Positions 47,721-57,202 of a stretch of DNA of 64,000 nucleotides are shown piece by piece. The notes beneath the pieces were generated by a model. That model was not told the DNA's origin. It worked only from the letters and a program-made list of their open reading frames with translations, and searched no databases. The position numbers were made by a program, and so were the translations under genes. This stretch comes from Arenicola marina (Eukaryota; Annelida; Polychaeta; Arenicolidae), in contig OZ025248.1 of NCBI GenBank assembly GCA_964019135.1, positions 52,259,670 through 52,323,669 of the forward strand, in the 5' to 3' direction. Every line of letters begins with the position of its first letter. Within the stretch, counting starts at the first letter, position 1.

Positions 47721-49335
47721 TAAACAAAAGTTGGTTGATGAGACAATTATAGTGGAGAAGGAAATTATGTTAGGTTTTCATGACAGATCAGTTTTCTTTC
47801 ACAATTCAGACTTTATTCACTGCAATAGACATATCTTGGTGGTAAAGGAATGTACATGTAAAATTAAATTCGGCCATCTGGAACCTTATTTTTGTATTTA
47901 TTTGTATTTTTGCTAGGGAAATACACCTATGCGAACGAATGCACTTGATTTGATGTGCATATTTTAAAACCTGCGCCTGGGGAGGTGGGTGCTGAAAATG
48001 TGCGTTCACAGAGCGCGTTTCCGCATGAAAAATACCCCTTCCGTGCAGATTTTGGCGGTGAAAAGGGGGCTTTATCGCGGACCCCCCCCCCCACCCATAG
48101 CATTATTAAGGATTATGTGTGTGAGCAATAGTGGACACTTTTTATTGTTTACAGACCGCCAGATCAATTAAAATTCATCAAGGTAACTCTCATAACTTAG
48201 TTCAAGGAGGAATGCGACGTTTTGCTCGGGAACAAAGTTTGTACCACACGAATCACCCACAGCAGAGCAATGCGAGGAACATAACGGGATTTTGACTTAC
48301 TTAGTTGGCACACAGTTATAACCACATCCTTAGAATTCGCAAGACAAAATAATATTTTTTACTCGTCTCTTACGTCATCTAGAAATATAACTGTCTGCTA
48401 ACCCTGACAACTGCAATATTTCTGGTTGGAATGCATTTAAATGCAACACACCTCGTACAACACAACAAAAAAAGCCAAATTGTATTCTGTGGACATAGCC
48501 AGAAATTAGGAAAAAGCTCTGAGACCAAGGTTGCTCAAATCCGTTTGGGCTTTAAGCACAGTGTTTAATTATAGAGATGTAAAAAAAATTTTCTTCAAAA
48601 TTCAGGTCTTAATGCAGTGAGAGCCTAAAAGCGTGAACATAAATGACATAAAAGAGAACTTCTGTCATACATGCCATTGCATAATTATACAAGATCAGGC
48701 CCATAACCATTTACCTATTGGGATATTATTAACCATATAAGACAGGGAATTCATAACCTTCTAGATATTAGTAGTGACTGAGATAGAACAGTGGCCAAAA
48801 TGCAATCTTGGTTTCTGAAATTCCCAGATTTTTCCCTGATTTTGGCTTGAAAATGAAATTCCCTGATTTTTCCCTGCAGGGAATTTTTTTTCACCATTTT
48901 CCCTGTTTTCCCTGACCTGTGGGAACCCTGATAAGTACACATAAATATTTTATGCAATAAATAACCAGACATGTGGTTTAGCCGGGTTTTTTTTGTGCTA
49001 ACTTGCATTTCATGTGGAAAATTTTGCTTTTTTTGTGTATTATGTCAAAATTCGCACATTACAGCTTTTTACCTTTTAACATAGGGTAACACATCTACTT
49101 CTCATAGAGTTATTATTCACACAGCCAGACAATGTGTCCAGAACGTCATTACAAAATATTTCGAAAATCATACTGAAAAAGGTGAAAATATGCTGTATCA
49201 TCACCTTTCTTTAGCCTTGTGTATAGATCTCGTTTTACACACATCAGGTCACGTCATGCCCCTGTCTGGCTAATCTATACCTCCATGTCTTCAGTCTGTT
49301 TGCCACTTCAGTGTGTCTGTTTGCTGTTCTCAGCC

Positions 49336-49722
49336 AACGTGCGACTCCAGATATCGGTGGAGTCGATATCCTTCCTCGAGACTGATCACGTGACCGACGA
49401 CAACAGGATTAACATGTACGTCACCATCGCCAGTCGCTTCCACGCCCTCAAGGTCATGGACAAGGTCAAGGTATTCCTGAGAAACACGTACGCGTGCGAG
49501 GAACTACGCGTGAGACTGCCCGCGGAGCAGCTCCCCGGATGTGTGAACTTTGACCTGACCTTGTCCGGGAGCCAGGTCATGAGTTTGGAATGCGATCAGA
49601 GCAACAGTTGTTTGACTTCGGAGCTACAGAAATTGTTGGTGACGGAAGCGGTGTTAGAGGAGCTGGGCGTCCGAGATCTCCGGATAAATACAGACATTGT
49701 CAGGTGCTGCGAGTCGCACTGA
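49336..49722 (+). CDS. nested gene in POLQ intron, terminal exon, family not recognised
   Basis: Acceptor gctgttctcag at 49335, then 128 codons and TGA. The product begins ANVRLQISVESISFLETDH, continues with INMYVTIASRFHALKVMDK and KVFLRNTYACEELRVRLP, and ends VRDLRINTDIVRCCESH. Its composition and codon use are those of an ordinary globular protein, with alternating hydrophobic strands and helices. It is unlike the surrounding repeats and LINE. No transmembrane span or recognised motif. It is encoded antisense to POLQ inside its largest intron. I cannot name the family; it could also be the last exon of a gene whose 5' exons differ from the one proposed at 45920. Confidence 0.65.
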   Translation, partial: NVRLQISVESISFLETDHVTDDNRINMYVTIASRFHALKVMDKVKVFLRNTYACEELRVRLPAEQLPGCVNFDLTLSGSQVMSLECDQSNSCLTSELQKLLVTEAVLEELGVRDLRINTDIVRCCESH

Positions 49723-49736
49723 TGAACTGAAGAATT

Positions 49737-50070
49737 GGCGCATTTCTATGGTAACCCGGGTATGTCCCGAAGGTGGACCGAATACGCACATTAAGCATCG
49801 GTATACCGCCCGACACTTCTTTCGCCCGGGTCGGGTGCGCGCGCATCTATTTGGTATACCGATGCGCCCCGTTCAAAACAGCACGAGACATTCGGGAGAA
49901 GAAGGCGGCTGATTGAAAAGTGACTGTCTAGGCTGGTTCCACTGCCCCTAAATGAACCCGACATGACTGGTGTGAGCATTTCACTGACATTCGACGTAGC
50001 CCGACCGTTAGGTCCGGAAGAGCTTGAGTATACTGGGCGGTCTACCCGTCCCGGCCGAAAGAAATGCGCC
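49737..50070 (+). mobile_element. MITE-like element, copy 2
   Basis: A 334-bp element with terminal inverted repeats GGCGCATTTC and GAAATGCGCC; same family and orientation as 10116-10454. It begins only 14 bp after the nested gene's stop codon, so it probably forms part of that gene's 3' UTR or its poly(A) region. Confidence 0.75.
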
Positions 50071-50867
50071 TAGAGGCAAGCGGGTTGCTTCCATAATTTT
50101 CCCGATTTTTATTTGCCTGACTAAAATTTGGTTATATAACATTGATAAAGCGCCTGTGATACACACTGCCGGTGTTTGAAGGCGTCTGCTTCTGTCCTCA
50201 AAAACCCTTCCCGCCACGTGTGGGTGTCCCGCTAGGCCAATGTGTGCCTTTTGTTGTAATAGTACCTTTAACCGTCAAAATGGGATAAATAAAATGAGTA
50301 TTTAAACGAGTTGGCTACAGCAATAACGCAGACGTAACGAATACAACGGCACAGGTCTATCCATGAGTTAAGGCGAGGGTGCGTTTACAAACGGGGAGGG
50401 GTGGGGGGGTCGACAAATGGAACACTAGTTATCGCGATTTTCGCCAGGGTAAGTTCGAAACAGCCGGAGCCGAATATTTCTCCCTCCAATAAGACATCAG
50501 CATGGAGCTGGGCGAAATATTAACTAAAATTCAGCCCCGGACGTTTCGAACTGACAAGCCCAGATGGGTGTTCCGCATACACTTTCAGCAAATGGCGGTG
50601 AAAATATCGTAAAGACGATGCAGAAATGTGAACATAAGATTAGTTCCCTTCTAAAGAATATTTTATTATTTTTTCCGTGTATGTCAAATCTTTTCCCCAT
50701 CTTCGCCACTAAATTGAAACTCTACCCAGCTTTTTATTTTTATTCACTGCAAAAGTAAACAGTAGGACTTGTGGCGTTGCTCTCGGCAACAGCGCCACAA
50801 GTTTGGGGCTATGTTCCGCACAGTTCGCATAGCGAGTGGATTGGAGCGGAGTACAATTATCGACTGA

Positions 50868-51160
50868 CCGACCGACTGACCGACTGAGTGACTGACCGAC
50901 TGAATGACTGACCGACTGAGTGACTGACCGACTGAGTGACTGACCGACTGAATGACTGACCGACTGTGTGACTGACCGACTGAGTGAATGACCGACTGAG
51001 TGACTGACCGACTGTCCGACTGAGTGACTGACCGACTGAATGACTGACCGACTGTGTGACTGACCGACTGAGTGAATGACCGACTGAGTGAATGACCGAC
51101 TGAGTGAATGACCGACTGAGTGACTGACCGACCGACTGAGTGACCTACTGAGTGACTGAC
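50868..51160 (-). repeat. 16-bp minisatellite carrying a POLQ splice donor
   Basis: About 18 copies of GACTGACCGACTGAGT. On the minus strand the array starts exactly at the donor of the 51161-51572 exon (GGCAG|GTCAGTCACTCAG), and most units repeat GTCGGTCAGTCA, a donor-like GGTCAGT. Exonic bases are not amplified beyond the final G. Confidence 0.9.
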
Positions 51161-51572
51161 CTGCCATCTGGATGTCGAAGTCCTTGGGTATGTTCTGCAG
51201 GTTGGGTTCGGACATGGTGACCCTGCCGGTGGCGGTGTGGGTCTGACACAGGCCGTGGACACGGTCCATAGCCAGGCCGGCGCTGTGCACCCGGTCCCGT
51301 AGGTAGGGGAACACGACCTTAGTGAGGGCCCCGTTGATGCGCCGCCACTCCAGGATGACCCCGGGCAGCCGGTGTAGGGGTCGCAGGCGCTCCAACACGT
51401 CCTTGGTCGTGCTCAGAGCGGGCCTCTGCCGGCCCCGGCCCCCCGCGGCGGCGGCGGCACCCCCGGCCCGCCGGGCCGGACCCAGCGTCTTGGTGGCCCC
51501 CGCCGAGGGGACCACCACCCCCGGGCCGCCGGGTTCGTTCGGGGGCCACAGCTTCAGCTCAGTGTACAGAAC
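51161..51572 (-). CDS. POLQ: DNA polymerase theta exon, insertion 1 and thumb/palm
   Basis: A 412-bp exon between acceptor cacccccccacag and donor GGCAG|gtcagt; phase 0 in, phase 1 out. It encodes VLYTELKLWPPNEPGG, then an Ala/Gly/Arg-rich insertion where vertebrate theta has insertion loop 1, then STTKDVLERLRPLHRLPGV, ILEWRRINGALTKVVFPYL and HTATGRVTMSEPNLQNIP, the conserved template- and primer-binding segments of family-A polymerases. Confidence 0.95.
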
Positions 51573-51815
51573 CTGTGGGGGGGTGGGGGTGGGAGGCAAA
51601 ACCCTTAGGTGAGCGTTAATTTGGTTAAAAGATGTATGTATGCTTGCTCTAGAGCAAGTGGAGCCGTGACATGTGTCCTCTCAACAACAAAAAAGACGCT
51701 GTATATATTAATAAATAACCATACAAGGTTACCATGTGCACTACAGAAGCAAGGCTATGACCGAAATCAGTTATCAGCCTAGTGAGATACCTAGACCGAT
51801 AGAATCTCTTCTCAC

Positions 51816-51943
51816 CTGGGCGACATCGTCCGTGGCGGTGAGAGAGAACTCATGACCCGCTAGCTGGTACGCCTGTTCTTCTAGAGCCGCCATCTTGGCT
51901 AGCATCATCTCCTTCTGAGCCTCGCACTCTGATTGGCTGAATC
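51816..51943 (-). CDS. POLQ: DNA polymerase theta exon, thumb
   Basis: A 128-bp exon between acceptor tcgtctgtccag and donor GCCCAG|gtgaga; phase 1 in, phase 0 out. It encodes GFSQSECEAQKEMMLAKM and EEQAYQLAGHEFSLTATDD, closely matching the segment of theta that follows 'ELNGIGFS' and the 'QAYQLAGHxFSxTSxDD' stretch. Confidence 0.94.
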
Positions 51944-52740
51944 CTGGACAGACGACAATAGACAGCTGTGACAATACCAGTTCAGACAGTTGCGGTGTAT
52001 CCCATGCTATGTTATTGTATGGTTGTACAACTGAGCGAGAGATATACTATAACCCACATCGGTCAGTTCAAAATATCCGCATTTCTCCTGTATCAAGGCT
52101 CAAAGAGCAATCGAAGGCCATCAACGCACGCTTAACTGATATCTTTCAACACCAAAGTTGTTCTTGCTATCTTAACATCTGTTGTCAGAGGAACATAGTT
52201 AAAGTTAAGCATACTGCAATACGTGTTTCCCTGAGAGACTTTTAAACGTTTTGGATGAAAATGATGTACATGTATTTAGGTTCTTAAAGTGTACAATACC
52301 ATACTTATTGTACACAATCAATAACAGGGCAAGTCACGTTTTGGGCCAAACTGTTACATCTTTTGCGGGAAAGCGTGGCTTTCATGTGTACTACGTCACC
52401 AAAATCCGGGCATCGCTGCCATGTTTTCCCTTGTTAGATATCATAACATATACTTAATCTGTTTTTGCTCTTTGTATATAGCGTCACGAAAATAATACCT
52501 CAATCACCGATCAGAAGGCGAACTTGCGATGGGAATTTATCTTTTTGATGATGTCAATACATACCCCCCACCCTATATAACATCGTGCTATTTCTCCGCG
52601 ATGCGTAAAAAAATTAAGGGAAAAACTGTTTCAGAATGTTACCTTATTTACTTGATGTTTACTTGCATATATTTGTACTTTGAGGCTGTGAGCCTACAGT
52701 GAACAATGAACTTATTATTATTATTTTAAAAAATCATAAC

Positions 52741-52858
52741 ATATCTAGTTAACATTCACACAATCAGATAATGTGTCCAAACATTTCTCCAAACAGATAA
52801 TGTGTCCAAACATTTCTCCAAACAGATAATGTGTCCAAACATTTCTCCAAACAGATTT
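52741..52858. repeat. 29-bp repeat, three to four copies
   Basis: Three tandem copies of AGATAATGTGTCCAAACATT plus tctccaaac in the 51944-52931 intron, at the edge of a stretch (aacattcacacaatcagataatgtgtcc) that resembles part of the interspersed family near 49120. Confidence 0.85.
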
Positions 52859-52931
52859 GACAAATGTAGTAGCCATGTAGGCGGAAACTTGCTGAACAGC
52901 TTTAAGACAAGATGGCGGCAGACGGACGCAC

Positions 52932-53144
52932 CCATGCCATTGAGCTCCATCCTGGCCAGCAGTATCAGCGTCGGCGTCTCGACCTCTGTGAAGGTCGTCC
53001 ACAGCGCGGCCTCCTCCAGGTGGCGCCGGTAGTACGCCATCACGTGGTACACCAGCACCGACTCCACGGCCGCGCGCATGCGCCCGGTGCCAGGGTTGTC
53101 TGGAGTCAGACCGAGGCTGCCGAGCCCGATGCCGCCCCCGAGAC
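52932..53144 (-). CDS. POLQ: DNA polymerase theta exon, exonuclease-like/polymerase join
   Basis: A 213-bp exon between acceptor tgatggcctgcag and donor GGCATGG|gtgcgt; phase 1 in and out. It encodes G-LGGGIGLGSLGLTPDNPG, TGRMRAAVESVLVYHVMAYY and the stretch ending TLILLARMELNGMG. The latter is the 'EMPxxxxLAxLELNGIG' signature that enters the polymerase domain. Start and end phases match both neighbours. Confidence 0.93.
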
Positions 53145-53148
53145 CTGC

Positions 53149-54345
53149 AGGCCATCAGTATGAGTGACGTCGGCACATTACAGCGCATTACATAGACATA
53201 CGGCCATCAGTATGAGTGACGTCGGCACATTACAGTGCATTACATAGGCATACGGCCATCAGTATGAGTAACGTCGGCACATTACAGTGCATTACATAGG
53301 CATACGGCCATCAGTATGAGTAACGTCGGCACATTACAGTGCATTACATAGGCATACGGCCATCAGTATGAGTAACGTCGGCACATTACAGCGCATTACA
53401 TAGGCATACGGCCATCAGTATGAGTAACGTCGGCACATTACAGCGCATTACATAGGCATACGGCCATCAGTATGAGTAACGTCGGCACATTACAGCGCAT
53501 TACATAGGCATACGGCCATCAGTATGAGTAACGTCGGCACATTACAGCACATTACATAGGCATACGGCCATCAGTATGAGTAACGTCGGCACATTACAGC
53601 GCATTACATAGGCATACGGCCATCAGTATGAGTAACGTCGGCACATTACAGTGCATTACATAGGCATACGGCCATCAGTATGAGTAACGTCGGCACATTA
53701 CAGCGCATTACATAGGCATACGGCCATCAGTATGAGTAACGTCGGCACATTACAGCGCATTACATAGGCATACGGCCATCAGTATGAGTAACGTCGGCAC
53801 ATTACAGCGCATTACATAGGCATACGGCCATCAGTATGAGTAACGTCGGCACATTACAGCGCATTACATAGACATACGGTCATCAGTATGAGTAACGTCG
53901 GCACATTACAGCGCATTACATAGGCATACGGCCATCAGTAAGAGTAACGTCGGCACATTACAGCGCATTACATAGGCATACGGCCATCAGTATGAGTAAC
54001 GTCGGCACATTACAGCGCATTACATAGGCATACGGCCATCAGTATGAGTAACGTCGGCACATTACAGCGCATTACATAGGCATACGGCCATCAGTATGAG
54101 TAACGTAGGCACATTACAGCGCATTACATAGGCATACGGCCATCAGTATGAGTAACGTCGGCACATTACAGCGCATTACATAGGCATACGGCCATCAGTA
54201 TGAGTAACGTCGGCACATTACAGTGCATTACATAGGCATACGGCCATCAGTATGAGTAACGTCGGCACATTACAGTGCATTACATAGGCATACGGCCATC
54301 AGTATGAGTAACGTAGGCACATTACAGCGCATTACATAGGCATAC
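53149..54345. repeat. 52-bp minisatellite abutting a POLQ acceptor
   Basis: About 23 highly similar copies of CATACGGCCATCAGTATGAG plus taacgtcggcacattacagcgcattacatagg. On the minus strand the last unit runs into the acceptor of the 53144 exon (ACTGATGGCC then TGCAG), so the array reaches within 5 bases of the exon but does not include it. Confidence 0.96.
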
Positions 54346-54378
54346 GGTCCTTATAATGCACCCATAGTAGGGGGCGAT

Positions 54379-54617
54379 ATACTACTCACAATTTGCTAAG
54401 GACCACCACCTCTATGTAGAGATATATGAGTGTGACTGTGTAATTCTGATATAATACAGATAAGCCTCCCCCCAATCTGTGTCCAATCTGTTACTCGTGT
54501 GCCACCATGCATGGTAAAGGCGAACGTTTGTGTATTATAGTAGAATTACACAGTCACCTGCTATGTACTCAGATATCTCTGCATAGAGGTGATCCTTAGC
54601 AAACTGTGAGTAGTATA
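54379..54617. mobile_element. fold-back (inverted-repeat) element
   Basis: A roughly 240-bp palindromic element. The left arm TACTACTCACAATTTGCTAA, continuing through an AGAGATAT stretch, is matched in reverse by the right arm ending TTAGCAAACTGTGAGTAGTA, and inner parts (GTGACTGTGTAATTCT / AGAATTACACAGTCAC) also pair. It is flanked by TATA-rich sequence. Probably a MITE; non-coding. Confidence 0.7.
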
Positions 54618-55727
54618 TATATATATATATATATATATAAACGACAAAGGAGACATACATTTTTGGAACTACTGAGGTCAATAACTCCTACCATACAGAA
54701 CAAACTGTCAGAATTGATGTGTGGCCTTTCGCACGAGAGAACCGGAACAACAGGTCTTCGATGACGCATTATGTAGAACTATGTATTGAGACAGCTTTTC
54801 ATACTTTTGACCAGAGACTGTGAGTGACAGTAGGGTTTGTATGTATATGTAGGCGTGTCAGCTCATTAGCATACTGTCGTGCTGTCCATCAATGAGTATT
54901 TTACAGGAGTATTAGCATTGTGTGGCCCATCCCAGTTAGAGAAGCCCAATAAATACAGGCTCGATGCCTCTGTAGGTTGCAATTGTCCGATTCGTCCCAA
55001 CACGGGACCAACCCCTGGGCTGCATGCGGCGGAAGGTATGGCTGTTGTATAATCTTGGCGTATAAGTTGTGTACGAGTGGTTATGAATGTTATGCTATCA
55101 TTGTATATATATTGAGATATGTGTATATCTCATCACGAGATGTGTTTAACATGTATCTTTTCTGTCCCAGTCCACCAGGTTTGTTTCCGTTTATACAAAT
55201 TACTAAAATATACAAATAATAGGACTTTGCCATCTTATGATTACTGTCAAATATGTTGTACTTGTTCTAGTGTACCAACGACAATGTCAACATGAGGGCA
55301 TCATCCATGTTGTTATGAAATAAACGTTCATCATTATATTCGGAGTGAGTTTCATAGCTTCCGAGATGAATTTTAATTTAGGACGGAGGAAAATGACGTC
55401 ATAGAGAAACTGAAACCACGTGCTTTCACGCTGAGATTCTGCTTGAACTCAACCCCCCTCGACAGCAGATGTACAGCCTATGTACAGCATCAACGGTCAC
55501 TGTCAATGTTGTAACATCATTTAAGACAAATGCTTTTTTTTTCCTTTCAAAGAATAAACGCTGGAGCCTGTTATTGAAACAGATTCTTATTTGTTTCTCT
55601 TCCATAAAGAACGTTAACGAAGGCATCAACGATAACGTGGCAGCAACACTGTAACGTTCAACTCTACCCAATACACGTGGGTTCTGTGCTCAAGGAGTCA
55701 TTGTACCAATGGCTATGTTCCCATATA
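54618..55727. other. POLQ intron sequence, unique
   Basis: Starts with a (TA)n microsatellite at about 54615-54640, then unique sequence. No exon seen. Confidence 0.5.
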
Positions 55728-55868
55728 CCACCAACCCACTTTACAGGGGGTGGACCTTGTGTCCCTGTGTCCCACCCCCCACTTATATGGGGTACGTGCG
55801 CCCTGTATCCCACCCACCCACCTATATGGGGTGGACCCCGTATCCCTGTGGCCCACCCACCCACCTTC
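55728..55868 (-). repeat. about 42-bp repeat carrying a POLQ splice donor
   Basis: Three to four imperfect copies of CACCCACCTATATGGGGTGG plus accccgtatccctgtggccc. On the minus strand the exon-proximal copy contains the true donor GGAAG|GTGGGTGGGTGGG, and the next copy has ATATAG|GTGGGTGGGTGGG. The following copies are degraded (AAGTGGGGGG, AAGTGGGTTG). Confidence 0.8.
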
Positions 55869-56149
55869 CAGCAGGTGCGCCTCTAGCGGGGTAAAGTTGT
55901 GCACCATGCGGTGAAGTCCCTTCTCGCTGGCGCCGGGGTCCAGAAGCCAGTCGGCCACCCGGGGGTCCTGCACGGGGCCCCGCACCGCCACCCCGCAGCC
56001 CTCACTCAGAGCCTTGTACTGGGCCTTCACGTCCATCGCCAGCTTGGCGGGCCCAGCCTTCTCCAGCACGGCCTTGACCCCGGACACACGCTCGGCCAAG
56101 GTCAAGTCCTCAGCCAATGGCGGCGGACACATGCTGTCATCAAGGTCAC
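55865..56149 (-). CDS. POLQ: DNA polymerase theta exon, exonuclease-like domain
   Basis: A 285-bp exon between acceptor aatctgtcatcag and donor GGAAG|gtgggt; phase 1 in and out. It encodes GDLDDSMCPPPLAEDLTLAE, then KLAMDVKAQYKALSEGCGVA, DPRVADWLLDPGASEKGLH and NFTPLEAHLLEG. The 'DPxVAxWLLDP' and 'LPLLEG'-like segments are typical of the degenerate exonuclease-like domain of theta. Confidence 0.93.
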
Positions 56150-56526
56150 CTGATGACAGATTATACAGTTAACACAAATTTCATAATTTTTTATTAATAC
56201 ACTATGGTTACGTTCTTCACGCCACAGGATCCCGCCACACGGTGTTGTGATGACGTCATCTTATGACGTCATTCTGGGAGCGCGTCATAAATAACGACGT
56301 CACCTTCGGACCGTAACAAGTGGCGAGGTCATGTGGTTCTTCCATTTTGGGGAAAACCATTGTTTCAGCATAGCTCACGTAGAACTCATGCCAGCCATTT
56401 ACTAATTATTTATTGCTCTTTGTAACATGGAAGATGGACCTAAAATCTTCACGATAAAGTATTACTTTTTAAAAGTCGCATCTACATACCTTTACATATG
56501 CACTGCCATAATTCAGCAATACTCAC

Positions 56527-56664
56527 AGCGTTCATTTGTCTGCGTCAGAGCCACATAGTAAGCATCTCTGTTGCCCCAGGCGACCGATATTCCAGTGATG
56601 ATGAGCTCAGATTTGCCGACGGCGAAGCCATCAACGTCAATGACATGTGCCTTCGCAGTGCCAC
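56527..56664 (-). CDS. POLQ: DNA polymerase theta exon, exonuclease-like domain start
   Basis: A 138-bp exon between acceptor ctcctcccgccag and donor GAACGCT|gtgagt; phase 1 in and out. It encodes GTAKAHVIDVDGFAVGKSEL then ITGISVAWGNRDAYYVAL and TQTNER, matching the 'GLAVCWGGRDAYYxSL' core of theta. Confidence 0.92.
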
Positions 56665-57202
56665 CTGGCGGGAGGAGATAACACATACATTCCAGTCCAT
56701 TCCCGCCTTCCGGGGTCATAAACCTCTTCAAGACTTCAAACCAACACTCTAAAAAATAACTCTCACAAATAAAATGTTGAAAAGAAGTAATTTTCAAAAA
56801 TAATTTTATATCATGAAGTCGAACTTAAAAAACTAGCAAACCAGGGGATCCTTTCACTGAGTTACGAGCTCGTAACCGCATCTTTTACGATGTTAATTTA
56901 ACGACAGATCGTAAGTTTACGAGCCACTGGAGTAAGCGTTGTAGCATGAGCATTGGAGTGCAGCCATCTTTGTGCGCTTTATTTTCTACTAATATTATTC
57001 AAAGGCATGCTTGCCATATATTGATGATAAATTCCACATTCTTCTTTTCTCTGCGGGCCGGCAATTCATTGTTTTTATTTTGTTACGAGCAAAAATAACG
57101 AGATTTCTATGAAATGACACCAAGGTCAAATGATTGAATTGTACACTTATGTGTTGGTTTTTTTGGCCGTCGCGCTGGGTAGGATGAGGGCTGGAGGCTT
57201 AC

